DNA from: Chara braunii
Taxonomy: Eukaryota > Streptophyta > Charophyceae > Charales > Characeae
Assembly (NCBI GenBank): GCA_003427395.1
Contig: BFEA01000384.1
Location: 1,158,045 to 1,222,044, forward strand
Reading direction: 5' to 3'
Length of the DNA: 64,000 nt
Shown here: positions 23,941 to 34,362 of the stretch, piece after piece
Layout: each line of letters begins with the position of its first letter
Position numbering within the stretch: the stretch's first letter is position 1
Notes under the pieces: model-generated
What the model was told of the DNA's origin: nothing
Database searches by the model: none
Seen by the model: the letters and a program-made list of their open reading frames with translations, nothing else
Program-made: the position numbers and the translations under genes

Positions 23941-25210
23941 GAGCTACAGTGTGTGTATTCTAAACTAGAATCCACATTGAATCCTACCTCAGCATGACAC
24001 ACAACCGATTATGATACACCACTAACTTCGGTCGGTCTGGACAGGAACAATTAGGTAGTTAGGTGTCACCCAATGTCAGATCCTACAGGGAATATTAAAT
24101 CTATTTGTAGATTACTCTAATACAGATTGCAATGCAGCAAAGAATATACTAGTCTATGTGCAGTTGTCTGTCAGTTGTCAATCAAGTCTGTAACAACTAA
24201 GTAATCCAAAATAAAAATAATGTTCCCTACACAGATGTATGCTGAATGGTTGTTTATCTAATCAACACCACGGCGAACAGTTGCCGGAATCCAACCCTTT
24301 CCCTGTATCCCTCTTGAGTAGTCACTTTGTGTCGACGTTCCTAGGCATCTGGTTGAGTAGCGTGTCTAAAGGTGTGCAATCCGGCCCACCCCTGTGCCCC
24401 AAGTCGATGCCGAACTTGCCAGCCCCTGCACATTATTTATCCTCGCATGCAATGAGCCTTACACCCGGTTTGATTTGGCTGATCAGGAGGCATTTAAGGA
24501 GATCCCCCGTAACTCCTCAGGAATTATTTAACGTCGCAGACAGGACGACGATCACAGCCAGAATCAACATTGAGTCCTCACCAGAAATATTTAAAGACGG
24601 TCTGGTAAGCGTCTGTTCAAAGGGCTGGCATGCCCTGCATGACCTCTATTGCGCAGCAGCAATACCAAGGACTTGCGGCAAAGCATGCGTGTACTAGTCC
24701 CAACGGGTTGGCATGGTGACCGTGACCCGAGTGCTTCATCCAGGGCCCTTCAGAGACATGGCCCGTCTCCCACCAGCTTGCTGCCCAGGAAGAATGTCAA
24801 CTCTCAAGGTTGAGCGCTTGCGACACCTCACATTGCGAGGACTTTCAAGACAGAACTCACTTCCTCACGGTAAAAAGCAATGAAGAGGGTAGATAAGGAA
24901 GGAAGCAATGTATCTCATAATGCTGCCCCCAACCACAGATTTCTCACCGGCAACCTGATGTGCATTTATGATGACCGGTCTTTGCCTCGGCACAACCAAC
25001 AGCAGAATGCAGTTCCACCTCGACTTAAATGCCACATCAGCAAGCTCTCATCATCCAGCGTACAGCCCTAATGTCACCACATAGCTTCCTGGCGCGCCCA
25101 CACGACCCTGGGCCGCCTTACGTTCAACGCCCAAGCCTTATCACTGCCCCACACCTCATGTGAAGCACCGAACAGCTATTGCGAAGAACCAATGAGCGCA
25201 GTTCGAACCA
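23941..25210 (-). other. Element B 5' leader
   Basis: About 1.27 kb separates the primer site from the Gag ATG. No coding frame on the minus strand stands out. The plus-strand open frame at 24239-24697 has no recognisable domain. Confidence 0.6.
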
Positions 25211-25222
25211 GCTCCGATACCA
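25211..25222 (-). promoter_or_regulatory. Primer-binding site of element B
   Basis: Minus strand TGGTATCGGAGC, three bases (ATT) inside the 5' LTR. It resembles the land-plant initiator-Met tRNA site TGGTATCAGAGC with one difference. The same 12-mer is used by elements A and C. Confidence 0.88.
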
Positions 25223-25225
25223 AAT

Positions 25226-26214
25226 TGCAAGGAAAATGAACAGAAGCGAGCTGACAATATTCAGATTGCACAATCACATTGAAAGCCAAATCGTAACACA
25301 ATGTTCAGGAAGCAGCATTGCACCAATATAACACCAATGGAGAATCGTAGCACTGAAAGTCAATGTCAATGAGAGCTTGCTCTCGCCTCCACCAACATAT
25401 GTATCCAGTCTCTATCTCCCTACTTGGCGCTCAGCGCCCAGCCTACTCCCTACACAGCTACTCCTAGCCTACTAATTGACAATGCAATTGTTGACGTCAG
25501 CAGCATCCGAAGTACTTGAAGATGTGGCCCATGCAGAACCATCGCCAATACCAGGTATGTGCCCTCACATCATCATCATCCTTCTCTCTCCCCCTTGACT
25601 CTCTCCCACGTCTTCCTTTGTTGTACACCCGAAGACCACCCATGCGCCTCACTGCACATCCAAGCCCTGCCAGCTATGGAGGCTGGGCTATGGCGCTGCC
25701 CTCAGCGGCGCCCTGCTCCCTGCACTACCGCACGTGCCTGCACCTCGCCACTCAGCGCTAGCAGCAGCCCACGAGCTTCAGCTCCAGCAGCGCTGCCGCC
25801 AGCATGCAAGTGCCCGAATCCCTGGCCAGGCATCAAGCTCTTTCCTATATGGAAAGAGCCTGCCTCATTCGGCAGCTTGGCTGGACTGGCCTGGGCCCAG
25901 AAGCTTCTGGTAGGCCCCAGGATGCTGCGCCTCTGGTGCAGCTACTGGGCGTTAGGCCTCCCAACTGTCTGTGTATGAGGCTGCGAATCTCGCCCAGGGC
26001 CTGTGCTTTCGGAAAGGCCTAGAAGGCCTGGGAATTTCCACGCTGCTTGGCCTGTGTTTCCCTTCAACCAACTGGTGCGACGAAACTGCCTGGACCCCGA
26101 ATGCGAAATTGACAGCCAAGGGCCTCTCGTGATTTGTTAAGCCCGCCTTCACTTAGGGCGGGCACATTTGCTGCAAGGGGCCCCTTAGGCCTGCCGAGGA
26201 CCCATGTCCTCGCA
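25226..26214 (-). repeat. 5' LTR of element B (989 bp)
   Basis: Plus strand TGCAAGG...CCTCGCA, matching 17398-18400 with scattered substitutions and small indels. In the minus-strand sense it runs TGCGAGG...CCTTGCA and is followed by ATT and the primer site. Confidence 0.92.
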
Positions 26215-26684
26215 TTTAAACATAATTTTATTATTTTAATAGTTTCACAAAGTTTAATCAGGAGAATTTAGCATCATTACGAGGTCACGAAGTAAGTACA
26301 AGATCAATGGTAGTAGGAAGATGCACACTTTGCTGGAAAGGTTCAACCTTTAATCGCAATAAAAGATGCGTTTTGCAAAAACTGAAAGTTCCGTGAAGTT
26401 GCAGTTTGAATGTGGCCGTGCTCAGGCCCGGTCTGCCTTAATTGGCGCGGTGCCTGGCTGGCACTTACTTCCCATAGGTTTGACAGGTCGTTAGATTAGG
26501 TTAGGACCAACCCTAGCTAGCGCTAATTTTGTTAATCCTGATTAGCGATTCCCTAATTGTGCGCAGTATGTAGAAAGCCGCCAAAACCTAAAATTATCAT
26601 TCAAACGACCTAATTACTATGTAAGTACGAAGAAAAAAAGAAATTTTGCAACTTGCGATTTAATGATAACAGAGTACAGGTGTG

Positions 26685-26737
<53 letters not shown>

Positions 26738-26765
26738 CCAATGGTGAGTCATCCAATGCTGGTCT
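26215..26765 (-). other. Element A leader, part 2
   Basis: This is the remainder of the 5' leader of element A after the nested insertion. It is mostly AT-rich and non-coding, and it includes the AATC microsatellite. Confidence 0.7.
26685..26739 (+). repeat. (AATC)n microsatellite
   Basis: About 13 copies of a 4-base unit (ATCA/AATC) lie 25 bases inside the primer site of element A. Only the last copy is altered (AACC). Confidence 0.9.
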
Positions 26766-26777
26766 GCTCCGATACCA
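26766..26777 (-). promoter_or_regulatory. Primer-binding site of element A
   Basis: Minus strand TGGTATCGGAGC, three bases (GTT) inside the 5' LTR end AACA. Same 12-mer as in elements B and C. Confidence 0.88.
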
Positions 26778-26780
26778 AAC

Positions 26781-27857
26781 TGTTGCATACTCGTGAAACA
26801 CAGTCATAAGTATGGCGCAGATTCCCAGAACCGACCAGATAATACAGAGTTAATACAAATACAGCGGAAGAGTTGATAACTTGATACCCATGGACTGACT
26901 CTGACCTGACTCAGACTGCAATCGAACACTCTCAATCATGCATCAGTGGTGTGAAAGCCCTGGCCATGGACATAGAAGAAAGGCCAGGGTCTGAGATCAT
27001 ACACGGACGAATGAAGGGAAGGGAGACGAAGGGAGGAGGAGAGGGAAGATGACATCAACTTAATGTTTCCAAAGATAGTATCTTGAAATGTCAGAGGTAG
27101 CGAAAATCCGAAATGTCGCGAACACAGTGCCTCAAAATGTCTCAGATATCGATCTCACAATGTCAAGTACATCTTCAGAGGAAGATGAAATCAGATCCCA
27201 CGAGTAGTCCTCAACCTACAGTCCCAATGTNNNNNNNNNNNNNNNNNNNNNNNNNNNNNNNNNNNNNNNNNNNNNNNNNNNNNNNNNNNNNNNNNNNNNN
27301 NNNNNNNNNNNNNNNNNNNNNNNNNNNNNNNNNNNNNNNNNNNNNNNNNNNNNNNNNNNNNNNNNNNNNNNNNNNNNNNNNNNNNNNNNNNNNNNNNNNN
27401 NNNNNNNNNNNNNNNNNNNNNNNNNNNNNNNNNNNNNNNNNNNNNNNNNNNNNNNNNNNNNNNNNNNNNNNNNNNNNNNNNNNNNNNNNNNNNNNNNNNN
27501 NNNNNNNNNNNNNNNNNNNNNNNNNNNNNNNNNNNNNNNNNNNNNNNNNNNNNNNNNNNNNNNNNNNNNNNNNNNNNNNNNNNNNNNNNNNNNNNNNNNN
27601 NNNNNNNNNNNNNNNNNNNNNNNNNNNNNNNNNNNNNNNNNNNNNNNNNNNNNNNGATGGACCGGTACCTGGCCTAAACAACTAGCCGTTGGGTCTGGTG
27701 GGGTCTAAACGAGGCCTACCGGACCCTAAACTGAACCGACGGTTCCTAGGGCTACCTGGACCTAGCTGGGACCGTCGTGACATGATACCTAGGCCTAAAC
27801 TGTGCCTATTACAGAACCGGGCCCTAACTGGGGCCCGTGTGGTATCAGTATGCCACA
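26781..27857 (-). repeat. 5' LTR of element A (contains a gap)
   Basis: Plus strand TGTTGCATACTCGTG...CAGTATGCCACA. The first 450 and last 202 bases are readable and match 10861-12200. The gap at 27231-27655 (425 N) lies at the same place as in the partner. GATGC follows at 27858-27862. Confidence 0.9.
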
Positions 27858-27862
27858 GATGC

Positions 27863-28243
27863 CCCGGTAGTCCGCCTTAGCCTCGGCCTTGGAGGAAGAG
27901 GAAGAAGGGTGGCCATGGCTATGGTGGACCTCATGTCATACCTGCAGTAGAAGAGGATTCGGACATTGATTCTGGTTCAGCCATTCAACATTATTATTAT
28001 TATTTATTGTAATATTGTTTGAATAAGAGGGGAGGAGACAAGGAGGAGGAGAGTGGTTGGCGAAGAAGAAGAGCATTATCATTGGTCTATGCTGGTGTAC
28101 ATCATATTCTTCTTCTTTCTCTCTTCTTCTTCTTCTTCTTCTTTCCCTCTCTCTCCTCTCAAGTTCATTCATTTCTTTTTGCAAGTGGACGGCATTGTAC
28201 TTTCTGATGAGTGTGTACTTCAAAATTGGCCAGGATCATAACA
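27863..28243 (+). repeat. Dispersed repeat hosting element A (right part)
   Basis: With the bases left of element A (about 10828-10860) this forms one unit whose other copy lies inverted at 40643-41067. Shared landmarks are TAGCTGCTTTG (10830), AGCCTCGG, GGCTATGG, ATACCTGCAGTAGAAGA, TTCAACATT and AATTGGCCAGGATCATAAC (ends 28243). A frame in the left half is Gly/Arg-rich, ending in GHGYGGPHVIPAVEEDSD. A purine-rich run lies near 28025. It may be the 3' end of another retroelement, but I cannot place it in a family. Confidence 0.75.
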
Positions 28244-30056
28244 TCAGTGCTCAGTGTGTTGTAATTTGGTGTGCTCTGGGCTTTGTAATTCTGGTTTCAA
28301 CTTGGCTTCTTCATTATCGGTGTTCTGTGAGCAGTTGTATCTTGAAAAATTGTGTTCTCATTGGATGGGTCCCTGCACAAGGGAGAAACACCCAGTTGTG
28401 CAGCATTGGGAGTTGGAACCAGGGCGTGTTCTGTCTTTCCTTACCGGGAAGAAAACCAGGGACATCAATCGGGAAGAAAACACCACCTCTTTACTGAGTC
28501 TTACTAATAGCGAGGGTGACTTTTGTTGGTGGTTGCAGGCATGATTTGGAAGTAAATGGTGCTCGTGGGCTTGGGAATGATGGTATACCTAGGCATAATG
28601 CAAGGCGTTTTCAGGGTATGCAATCGACTGCTTGAGTTATCACAGCTGATTCTGACTTACGCATTGCCAGCTGGAGACGTTATGAAGTAACAGATGCGGA
28701 ATTGGGCCAAGGATTTCTACTGTGCGCAGCTTTACAAGCCCACCCTCTCAACTTAGACGTTATGGTTGCGCATCCATGCCGGACAAACATACACATGGAC
28801 ATATTCAGTGGGCGAGAAGGTGCACATGTTTACACTTTGCTCAGCTTGAAGAGAAGATCCTTTCTTGTGAGATTTCTTACCAGTGCGAGACCTTTTGACA
28901 TGGAACAAAATTACACATCATTTCTGGCCATGACTGAAGTCAGATCTAAGACCAACATGTAAGCTTTCCCAACGGATGTATCATCTGGTACAACATGGCT
29001 ACTTACTGGCTACCTTTCCACATCTTCTATGCCATGCCACAAGGAGCTATTCGTGGAAGAAGAGCTGGTGTCAGAAGCAGGGCCACAGATGGTTCTGGGT
29101 TGTGTTTACTGTGACTGTCCGGGTATAGTTTGTGGTGTGCCAGATAGAGGTGAAATTGGCCTGGTATAGTCTGGTTGAGTCCGTGCACCATGGTCATGCA
29201 CTGTAGCTCACCTATTGAACTGTGCGGTGTGTCCTCATTTATGTGTTGTAAGCAAGAGCCAGAGAACAATGAGAGAACGGGGAGGCAAGGATAAGGGAAG
29301 GTGCAAGGAGATGTGTGGAAAGCTGGAAGCTGAGCAAGCACGTGATTGGAGAATGCGAGATTGAAAGGGTAAGACTGACTGATCAGTAACAAGATGATTC
29401 GTGAGGAGAATGGGGTGGTTTTGGAGGCGCTACAGTCTTGGGTCTGACTGATCAGTAACAAGATGATTCGTGAGGAGAATGGGGTGGTTTTGGAGGCGCC
29501 ACAGTCTTGGGTTGACTTGAACCAGAGGTAACTAGGATTAGATGATTAGTGTTCTTGGTTTGACATAGGGAACATAATCTCATTTTCTACAATCAACTGA
29601 AAGAGAGATGTTGCGTTTGTGAATGCTTTGTCATTGCCGAACGGTCCTTCTTGCTTATGCTTAAGCATGTGGAGCTTGCCTCCAGAAGACGTGGGATCTG
29701 GCCCGCTTGGGCTCCCACATCTAAAGGGTGGTGATTTCTGCAGGAGCTGATCTCACGGCAGGCCTAACACTGGAACTGTTTTGCAAGATATACTCTGTGG
29801 CAGTCTCTTTCAAATTTCGGACTGTGGAACCAAAACTTACCTGTAGCAAGATATACTCTGAAGGGTGTGGAAGTTGGGTCCATAATGCTCCATATGTCTC
29901 TGCCTCTCCTCAGAGGGCAGGCAAGATTTTGTGATGATAATCACAGGTCTGTAGCAATATGTGTCTTTTCATACGAGTTTGATTGCCACTTTTATACTCC
30001 CGAGTTTGCGTGGACTGCTAGATGTCATTTGGCCTGACTAGAGCAAGCCGGAGGGG
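28244..30056. other. Unassigned region between repeats
   Basis: No gene is recognised. A plus frame at 28702-28962 (86 codons) is of normal composition but without known motif. A 69-bp unit is duplicated in tandem at 29375-29443 and 29444-29512 with one difference (GGCGCTACAG against GGCGCCACAG). Confidence 0.5.
29375..29512 (+). repeat. 69-bp tandem duplication
   Basis: Two adjacent copies start CTGACTGATCAGTAAC and end AGTCTTGGGT. They are nearly identical, so the duplication is recent or is an assembly product. Confidence 0.9.
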
Positions 30057-30071
30057 GAGGAGAGAATTTTC

Positions 30072-30104
30072 ACGCACACACACACACACACGCACACACA
30101 CACA
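30072..30104 (+). repeat. (CA)n microsatellite
   Basis: An interrupted CA run lies at the left edge of the 754-bp tandem array. A similar CA run (40245-40264) lies at its right edge beyond element C, followed again by a G-rich stretch. Confidence 0.9.
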
Positions 30105-30110
30105 GAGGGG

Positions 30111-31415
30111 GGGTCGGTGCGTTCTTGCTGGAGGAGTCTACTGTCTTAGATACGTTGTCTCTTATCTTCTTCCTCCTCTTTGGCAGTGATGCGAGTGTGT
30201 AGTTTGAGATGAATGTCCGGAATGCCAATCCTGTTATGTTTGATTGTTTTTGGTAAATGAGTTTTTGGTTTTGTGGGCCAATTCTGAAGGCTCTCCAAGT
30301 TTTTTTGGACCTTTGAGGGGTTGGGCCGGTGCCTTCGTGCTGGAGTAGTCTTCTGTCTTATGTAAGTTGCCTTCTGCCCTCCATCCCCTTATGGTTTGAA
30401 ATATATATGTATACATATGTATATGTGCAAGTGTGCCGCTTTGGCGGCAGACGGGTGTGTGAGCACTTGGCGCTGAACCACACAAACGTTGCCAACCTTG
30501 CATTTTCTATTATATTGCCTATCTATACTTTTTCGTTATGGATGGCTTGTCATGATTTGTGATGGGAATAAGAGAGAGAATCTGGGGTCTTTTAAAACAA
30601 CACACATAACGGGCTTGCTAGCTCTCTGTCTTGGCAGATTTGAGCGGCTAGGATTGGGCTCGTATTAGCGAGCTATTCTCTCTTTTTGTGGTTGAATATG
30701 TCTCGTTGGTTTTGTTGATTATACACGGCCTAATTCTTTGCCCTGCTTTAGAGCATGGGCTGTTTGGATGTTCACGGGTGGCCACGAGTTCTCTTTGGGG
30801 GGAATGTATGTTTTGTGGGCCGGCGTGGAAGGCTTTCCCAGTTTTTTTGGACCCTTAGCAGGGGGGGTCGGTGCGTTCCTGCTGGAGGAGTCTTCTGTTT
30901 TAGGTAAGCTGTCTCTTATCTTCTTCCACCTCTTTGGCAGTGACGCGAGTGTGTTGTTTGAGATGAATGTCGGGAATGCCAATGCTGTTATGTTTGATTG
31001 TTTTTGGTAAATGAGTTTTTGGTTTTGCGGGCCGATGCAGAAGGCTCTCCAAGTTTTTTCGGACCTTTGAGGGGGCCGGGTCGGTGCCTTCTTGCTGGAG
31101 GAGTCTTCTGTCTTAGGTAAGTTGCCTTCTGCTCTCCATCCCCTTATGGTTTGAAATATATATGTATACATATGTATATGTGCAAGTGTGCCACTTTGGC
31201 GGCAGACGGGTGTGTGGGCACTTGGCGCTGAACCACACAAACGTGGCCAACCTTGCATTTTCTATTATATTGCCTATCTATACTTTTTCGTTATGGATGG
31301 CTTAGCTCTCTGTCTTGGCGGATTTGAGCGGCTAGGATCGGGCTCATACTAGCGAGCTATTCTCTCTTTTTGCGGTTGGATATGTCTTGTTGGTTTCGTT
31401 GATTATACACGGCCT
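30111..31415 (+). repeat. Tandem array, 754-bp period
   Basis: GGGTCGGTGCGTTC at 30111 recurs at 30865. Downstream landmarks repeat in order: CAGTGAYGCGAGTGTG, TGTTTGATTGTTTTTGGTAAATG, CCTTATGGTTTGAAATATATATGTATACATATG, GCACTTGGCGCTGAACCACAC, GCGAGCTATTCTCTC and GATTATACACGGCCT. Unit 2 lacks about 80 bases near 31300 relative to unit 1. Within each unit a weaker subrepeat of roughly 200 bases (GGTGCSTTC, CTGGAGGAGTCTTCTGT) is visible. Unit 2 is broken at GGCCT by element C and resumes at 40182. Confidence 0.9.
31412..31415. repeat. Target-site duplication of element C, left copy (GCCT)
   Basis: GCCT precedes the LTR edge TGCAATG; GCCT also follows the right edge at 40182-40185. The uninterrupted sequence in the previous repeat unit (30728-30731) has GCCT once, which confirms a 4-bp duplication. 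Confidence 0.92.
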
Positions 31416-32437
31416 TGCAATGAACCCAGATCGTGAAGACAATTGTCAACAATGCAAGTCCAAATGAGTGTCAACCAGCTGATGATTATCAATAATCGTA
31501 TTCGTGTCCAGATACCCAAGAGAAGAGAAGACATACACAGACGAGGTAGATGAGAGGGAGGAAAGACTTAGAGTGGGGAAGATAGAAACAATGCCCACTG
31601 GTTCTTCGGGCTCCCTCCCCAATCACCACCTCAATAATCAATAATCTGAACGAGTATCTGAAGTAACCTCAATGTGCCGCGTGGCACGTCTAATCAGTCC
31701 CTCATCAATGCTGGAGCAATGTCGACATGAAGACAACCAGGTAAGTATCCATGATCTCTCCACAGTCTTGATCTCCTCCTGAATGACGATAATCAGAGCA
31801 ACAACACAAGTCACATAGCTTCGCCTCGTCAACCAGTCGTACACGTGGCAGCAGCCACGCCAGCGACAGCGCATGGCAGCTGCCACGTCAGCTTGCCAAG
31901 AAGATAGGTGCAAGCCAGCCACCATGCCGGACCAGCAGCGCGTCGCCGTTGACACAATGCCAGCACACAGTCAGCGCTCAACCAGCTTTGCAGCGTCGAG
32001 CCAGAGTCGTCGTCAACGCGTGAAGATAGCATCGACGTAACACAGAATGAATGTCAAAGCCAGAAAAGTCAGTGCTTATGTAGCGTTGACTCGGGGTCTG
32101 GGCCGCGGATGCTACCACCCTCAGCCGTCCAGATTTCGATGCAAACTAAGGCCCGGATTGGTCTGAAACCGAATTCCCTCCGGCCTGGATGCTTGTCTGG
32201 GTACCTGCGCGCAACAAGTGAGTGTATCCAACCAAGGGCCTGGGTGCGGTACCTTTGACTCTACAGTTGACTTTGACCCTTGAATTTCCTGTGTGCAGCG
32301 TTCGGTCACACAGCCAAACGTGACAGACTCAAGCCTGGGCGTGTCTTGGTCACACAGCCCAGCGCAGACCAACTCAGGTCTGCGTTGCCCGAGACTGAGT
32401 TCTGGGCCCCAGGATACTTCTGAATAGGGTTACTGCG
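31416..32437 (-). repeat. 3' LTR of element C
   Basis: Plus strand TGCAATGAACCCAGATCG...GGGTTACTGCG. The last base is G where the other LTR has A. It contains ACACGTGGCAGCAGCCACG near 31840 and lacks the 62-bp tandem duplication of its partner. Confidence 0.9.
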
Positions 32438-32596
32438 TTCCTACCGGCCCATTTTCGAGTTCCACCGCAAAAATATTTAGGACTTTAACCCTCGTTCATA
32501 AGCAGCGACAATATCAGGAGCAGTTTCAAGTACTTCTCGTTTACTAAACGATCTGTCCTCAGATGGTGCCTAAAACTTAAAACGTACCTTGAATTG

Positions 32597-33258
32597 TTAT
32601 TGAGGTCGTCCACGTCCTCCCGTAGAGAAGTAACCATGCTCTATGATTTTGTCTACCTCAAATCTGCCTTCCATAGATGGCGGAATCATAGAGGGTCTGT
32701 TAGGAAATTTATTTCCTACGTAGGGCATCAGTTTGGAAGCGTGAAAGACAAGATATGTTTTGAGATAAGGGGGAATATCAATGCGATAAGACGGTCCCTC
32801 TGCATCCCCAATTACTTTGAGAACTTCCCAAGGTCCGAAATAGACAGGAAGCAATTTTTGGGACACATTTTCCCCTAATGAAAACTCTTTAGATTTCACC
32901 CAAACCATATCACCCTCTTTGAATGTAGACGGTCGACGGTGCCTGTTGGCTTGTTCAATCATCCGTAGTTGAGCTTTCCTTAGATTATCTTTAACTTTAT
33001 GAATGTCCTCCTTAAATAATATTGCATATTCTCGGGTCCCTGGGGGCAACCTAAGGAACTGGTCTCGGTTTAGTACATCAATGGGACGTTTAGGTTTCCA
33101 CCCTTTATGAAGTGCATTCGGGGTTCGTCCAGTGGATGTGTGGAGGCACTGTGGACATTGTTGTTATATGCACTAGCAATTTTGGGTAAGTTCTCGTCCC
33201 AATCAATCTGATCGGGTCTAACATACATATGCAAAAGTTGTTGGCATAGACGGTTCAT
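32597..33258 (-). pseudogene. Element C integrase C-terminus with GPF/Y module
   Basis: Two frames (33070-33258 and 32597-33049) continue the integrase after the foreign insert: [24 protein letters not shown], then EGDMVWVKSKEF, LLPVYFGPWEVL (GPF/Y module), FHASKLMPY and FEVDKIIEHGY. The end corresponds to the start of a chromodomain-like tail but stops early at 32597 after GRGRPQ, so the chromodomain appears truncated compared with elements A and B. Confidence 0.78.
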
Positions 33259-33456
33259 AAGTTCCCAATTTTAAGAGAATTCCTGCTAAGATAACAGATC
33301 CAGCGGTGGGTGCTTCTACATGAGCTTCACCTTGTATCTAGATGATTGAATTTGCATCAATAAGAATCATTAATTATTTTCAAAAAAAATATTTTGCGAA
33401 CTAAAATATGAATTTAAATTTCTAAAGTTATTATGCTATCTTTAACTTAGTCCTAA
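33259..33456 (-). other. Mitochondrial nad4 fragment inserted in integrase
   Basis: The 198-bp segment separates GQTE from MNRLCQQL, which are one codon apart in element B. On the minus strand, 33331-33257 reads 25 codons: G, then [16 protein letters not shown], then ILLKLGTY. This is a conserved membrane-helix region of NADH dehydrogenase subunit 4 as encoded in plant mitochondria. The remaining 125 bases (33332-33456) are AT-rich with stops and could be mitochondrial intron or spacer. I infer a small nuclear insertion of mitochondrial DNA; a bacterial homologue is less likely given the AT bias. Confidence 0.82.
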
Positions 33457-34348
33457 TTCAGTCTGGCCATTCATTTCGGGATGCCTCCCTGACGACATGG
33501 TCAGCCGCGTGCCATAAGCTTCCATCAGCTTTTGCCATGGCAGACTGGTGAACCTGAAATCTCGACCTGACACAATGGATTTACGGAACCCCTACTCAGT
33601 GACCCATCGCATTTGAAATTTTTGAATCACAAGTTCAGTACGCGCTTCTGCTGGTAAGGGAACAAACATAGCGTATTTAGAGAAACAGTTCACAATTACC
33701 ATTACTTGACTATTACCATTGCGACTTTTAACCAGACTCATGAAGTCAATTGAGATAGACTCACCTGGTTCGCTTGGTATAGGTAATGGCTTGAAAAGTC
33801 CAAGGGGATTCTCATGCGACGGCTTGTTTCTCTGACACACTAAACAGGTACGAACATATGTTAGTACATCTTCCCTTAATCCCTTCCATTCAAAGCGCGC
33901 CATAACCTCTGCGTATGTTTTCTTGAATCCAAAATGACCCTCGTAATCGTGGCATTCCCCCATTAACAGACTTTTAATCTTCCTTGTGAGGAATATACAA
34001 TCTTTGTTCAGTCCGGTCTAACAAGAAAAACAAACCATCGGTTACACGGTAGTTGGGAAGTTGAGTTGGGTCTTTTGCAAGGACATTAAAGATAGGCTTC
34101 CAAATAGGGTCAGTAACATATCCTTGCCGAATTTTATCTTTCAAATCACTCCCAACATCCAAATAAGAGACAATTGCACCAAAGAAGTCACACCTTCTGG
34201 ACAATGCATCTGCAACCACATTAGACTTACGTTTGATAGTTTTCAACTCAAAATCAAAAGTATTAATGAATGCAGACCATCGAACCAGCTTATCAGAGAG
34301 CCTAGGCTGTGTTTTTATCCACTTCAGAGTAGAGTGGTCTGAGTACAC
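33457..34348 (-). pseudogene. Element C integrase core, second catalytic Asp replaced
   Basis: The frame 33974-34348 carries the RNase H end (KSNVVADALSRR near 34210). The integrase has GECHDYEGHFG (near 33950), CLVCQRNK (near 33835), SIDFMSLV (near 33750), then a TAG stop near 33596. It continues SIVSGRDFRFTS near 33570, where Ty3 integrases have S-D-R-D, so the second catalytic Asp is Gly. HPEMNGQTE (near 33465) ends at the nad4 insert. Confidence 0.82.
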
Positions 34349-34362
34349 AGTAAAGTGTCTCC

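Larger units (their letters stand above)
17398..26214 (-). mobile_element. Element B: complete Ty3/gypsy element nested in A
   Basis: The element is 8817 bp: 5' LTR 25226-26214, primer site 25211-25222, Gag from 23940, protease-RT from about 21800, RNase H, integrase, C-terminal chromodomain-like region to 18441, polypurine tract 18414-18401, 3' LTR 17398-18400. TTTA duplications flank it. It lies inside the 5' leader of element A in the same orientation. In the first 100 LTR bases I count three mismatches between the two copies. Stops, frameshifts and an RNase H deletion mean it cannot encode its own enzymes. Confidence 0.92.
10861..27857 (-). mobile_element. Element A: Ty3/gypsy chromovirus, split by element B
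   Basis: The element reads right to left: 5' LTR (26781-27857), primer site (26766-26777), leader, Gag (16835 down), protease-RT-RNase H-integrase-chromodomain (15846 down to 12224), polypurine tract (12217-12201), 3' LTR (12200-10861). It is flanked by GATGC on both sides. The 5' leader is interrupted by element B (17398-26214), so A is older than B. Without B it would be about 8.2 kb, counting the gap lengths as written. The polyprotein has several frameshifts and has lost catalytic residues, so it is not autonomous. It sits in a dispersed repeat whose empty version occurs inverted at 40643-41067. Confidence 0.9.

Noticed and set aside
24239-24697. Plus-strand ORF of 152 codons inside element B
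   Set aside because: It lies in the leader of a minus-strand retroelement and has no motif; most likely chance.
25200-25225. A tRNA gene at GTTCGAACCAGCTCCGATACCA
   Set aside because: It looks like a tRNA 3' end with T-loop, but spacing of the T-stem is short and no 5' half is present. It is explained as the complement of the primer-binding site next to the LTR.
33332-33456. Group II intron 3' end next to the nad4 piece
   Set aside because: AT-rich and in the right place, but I could not recognise domain V or a typical 3' end, so I left it as unknown.
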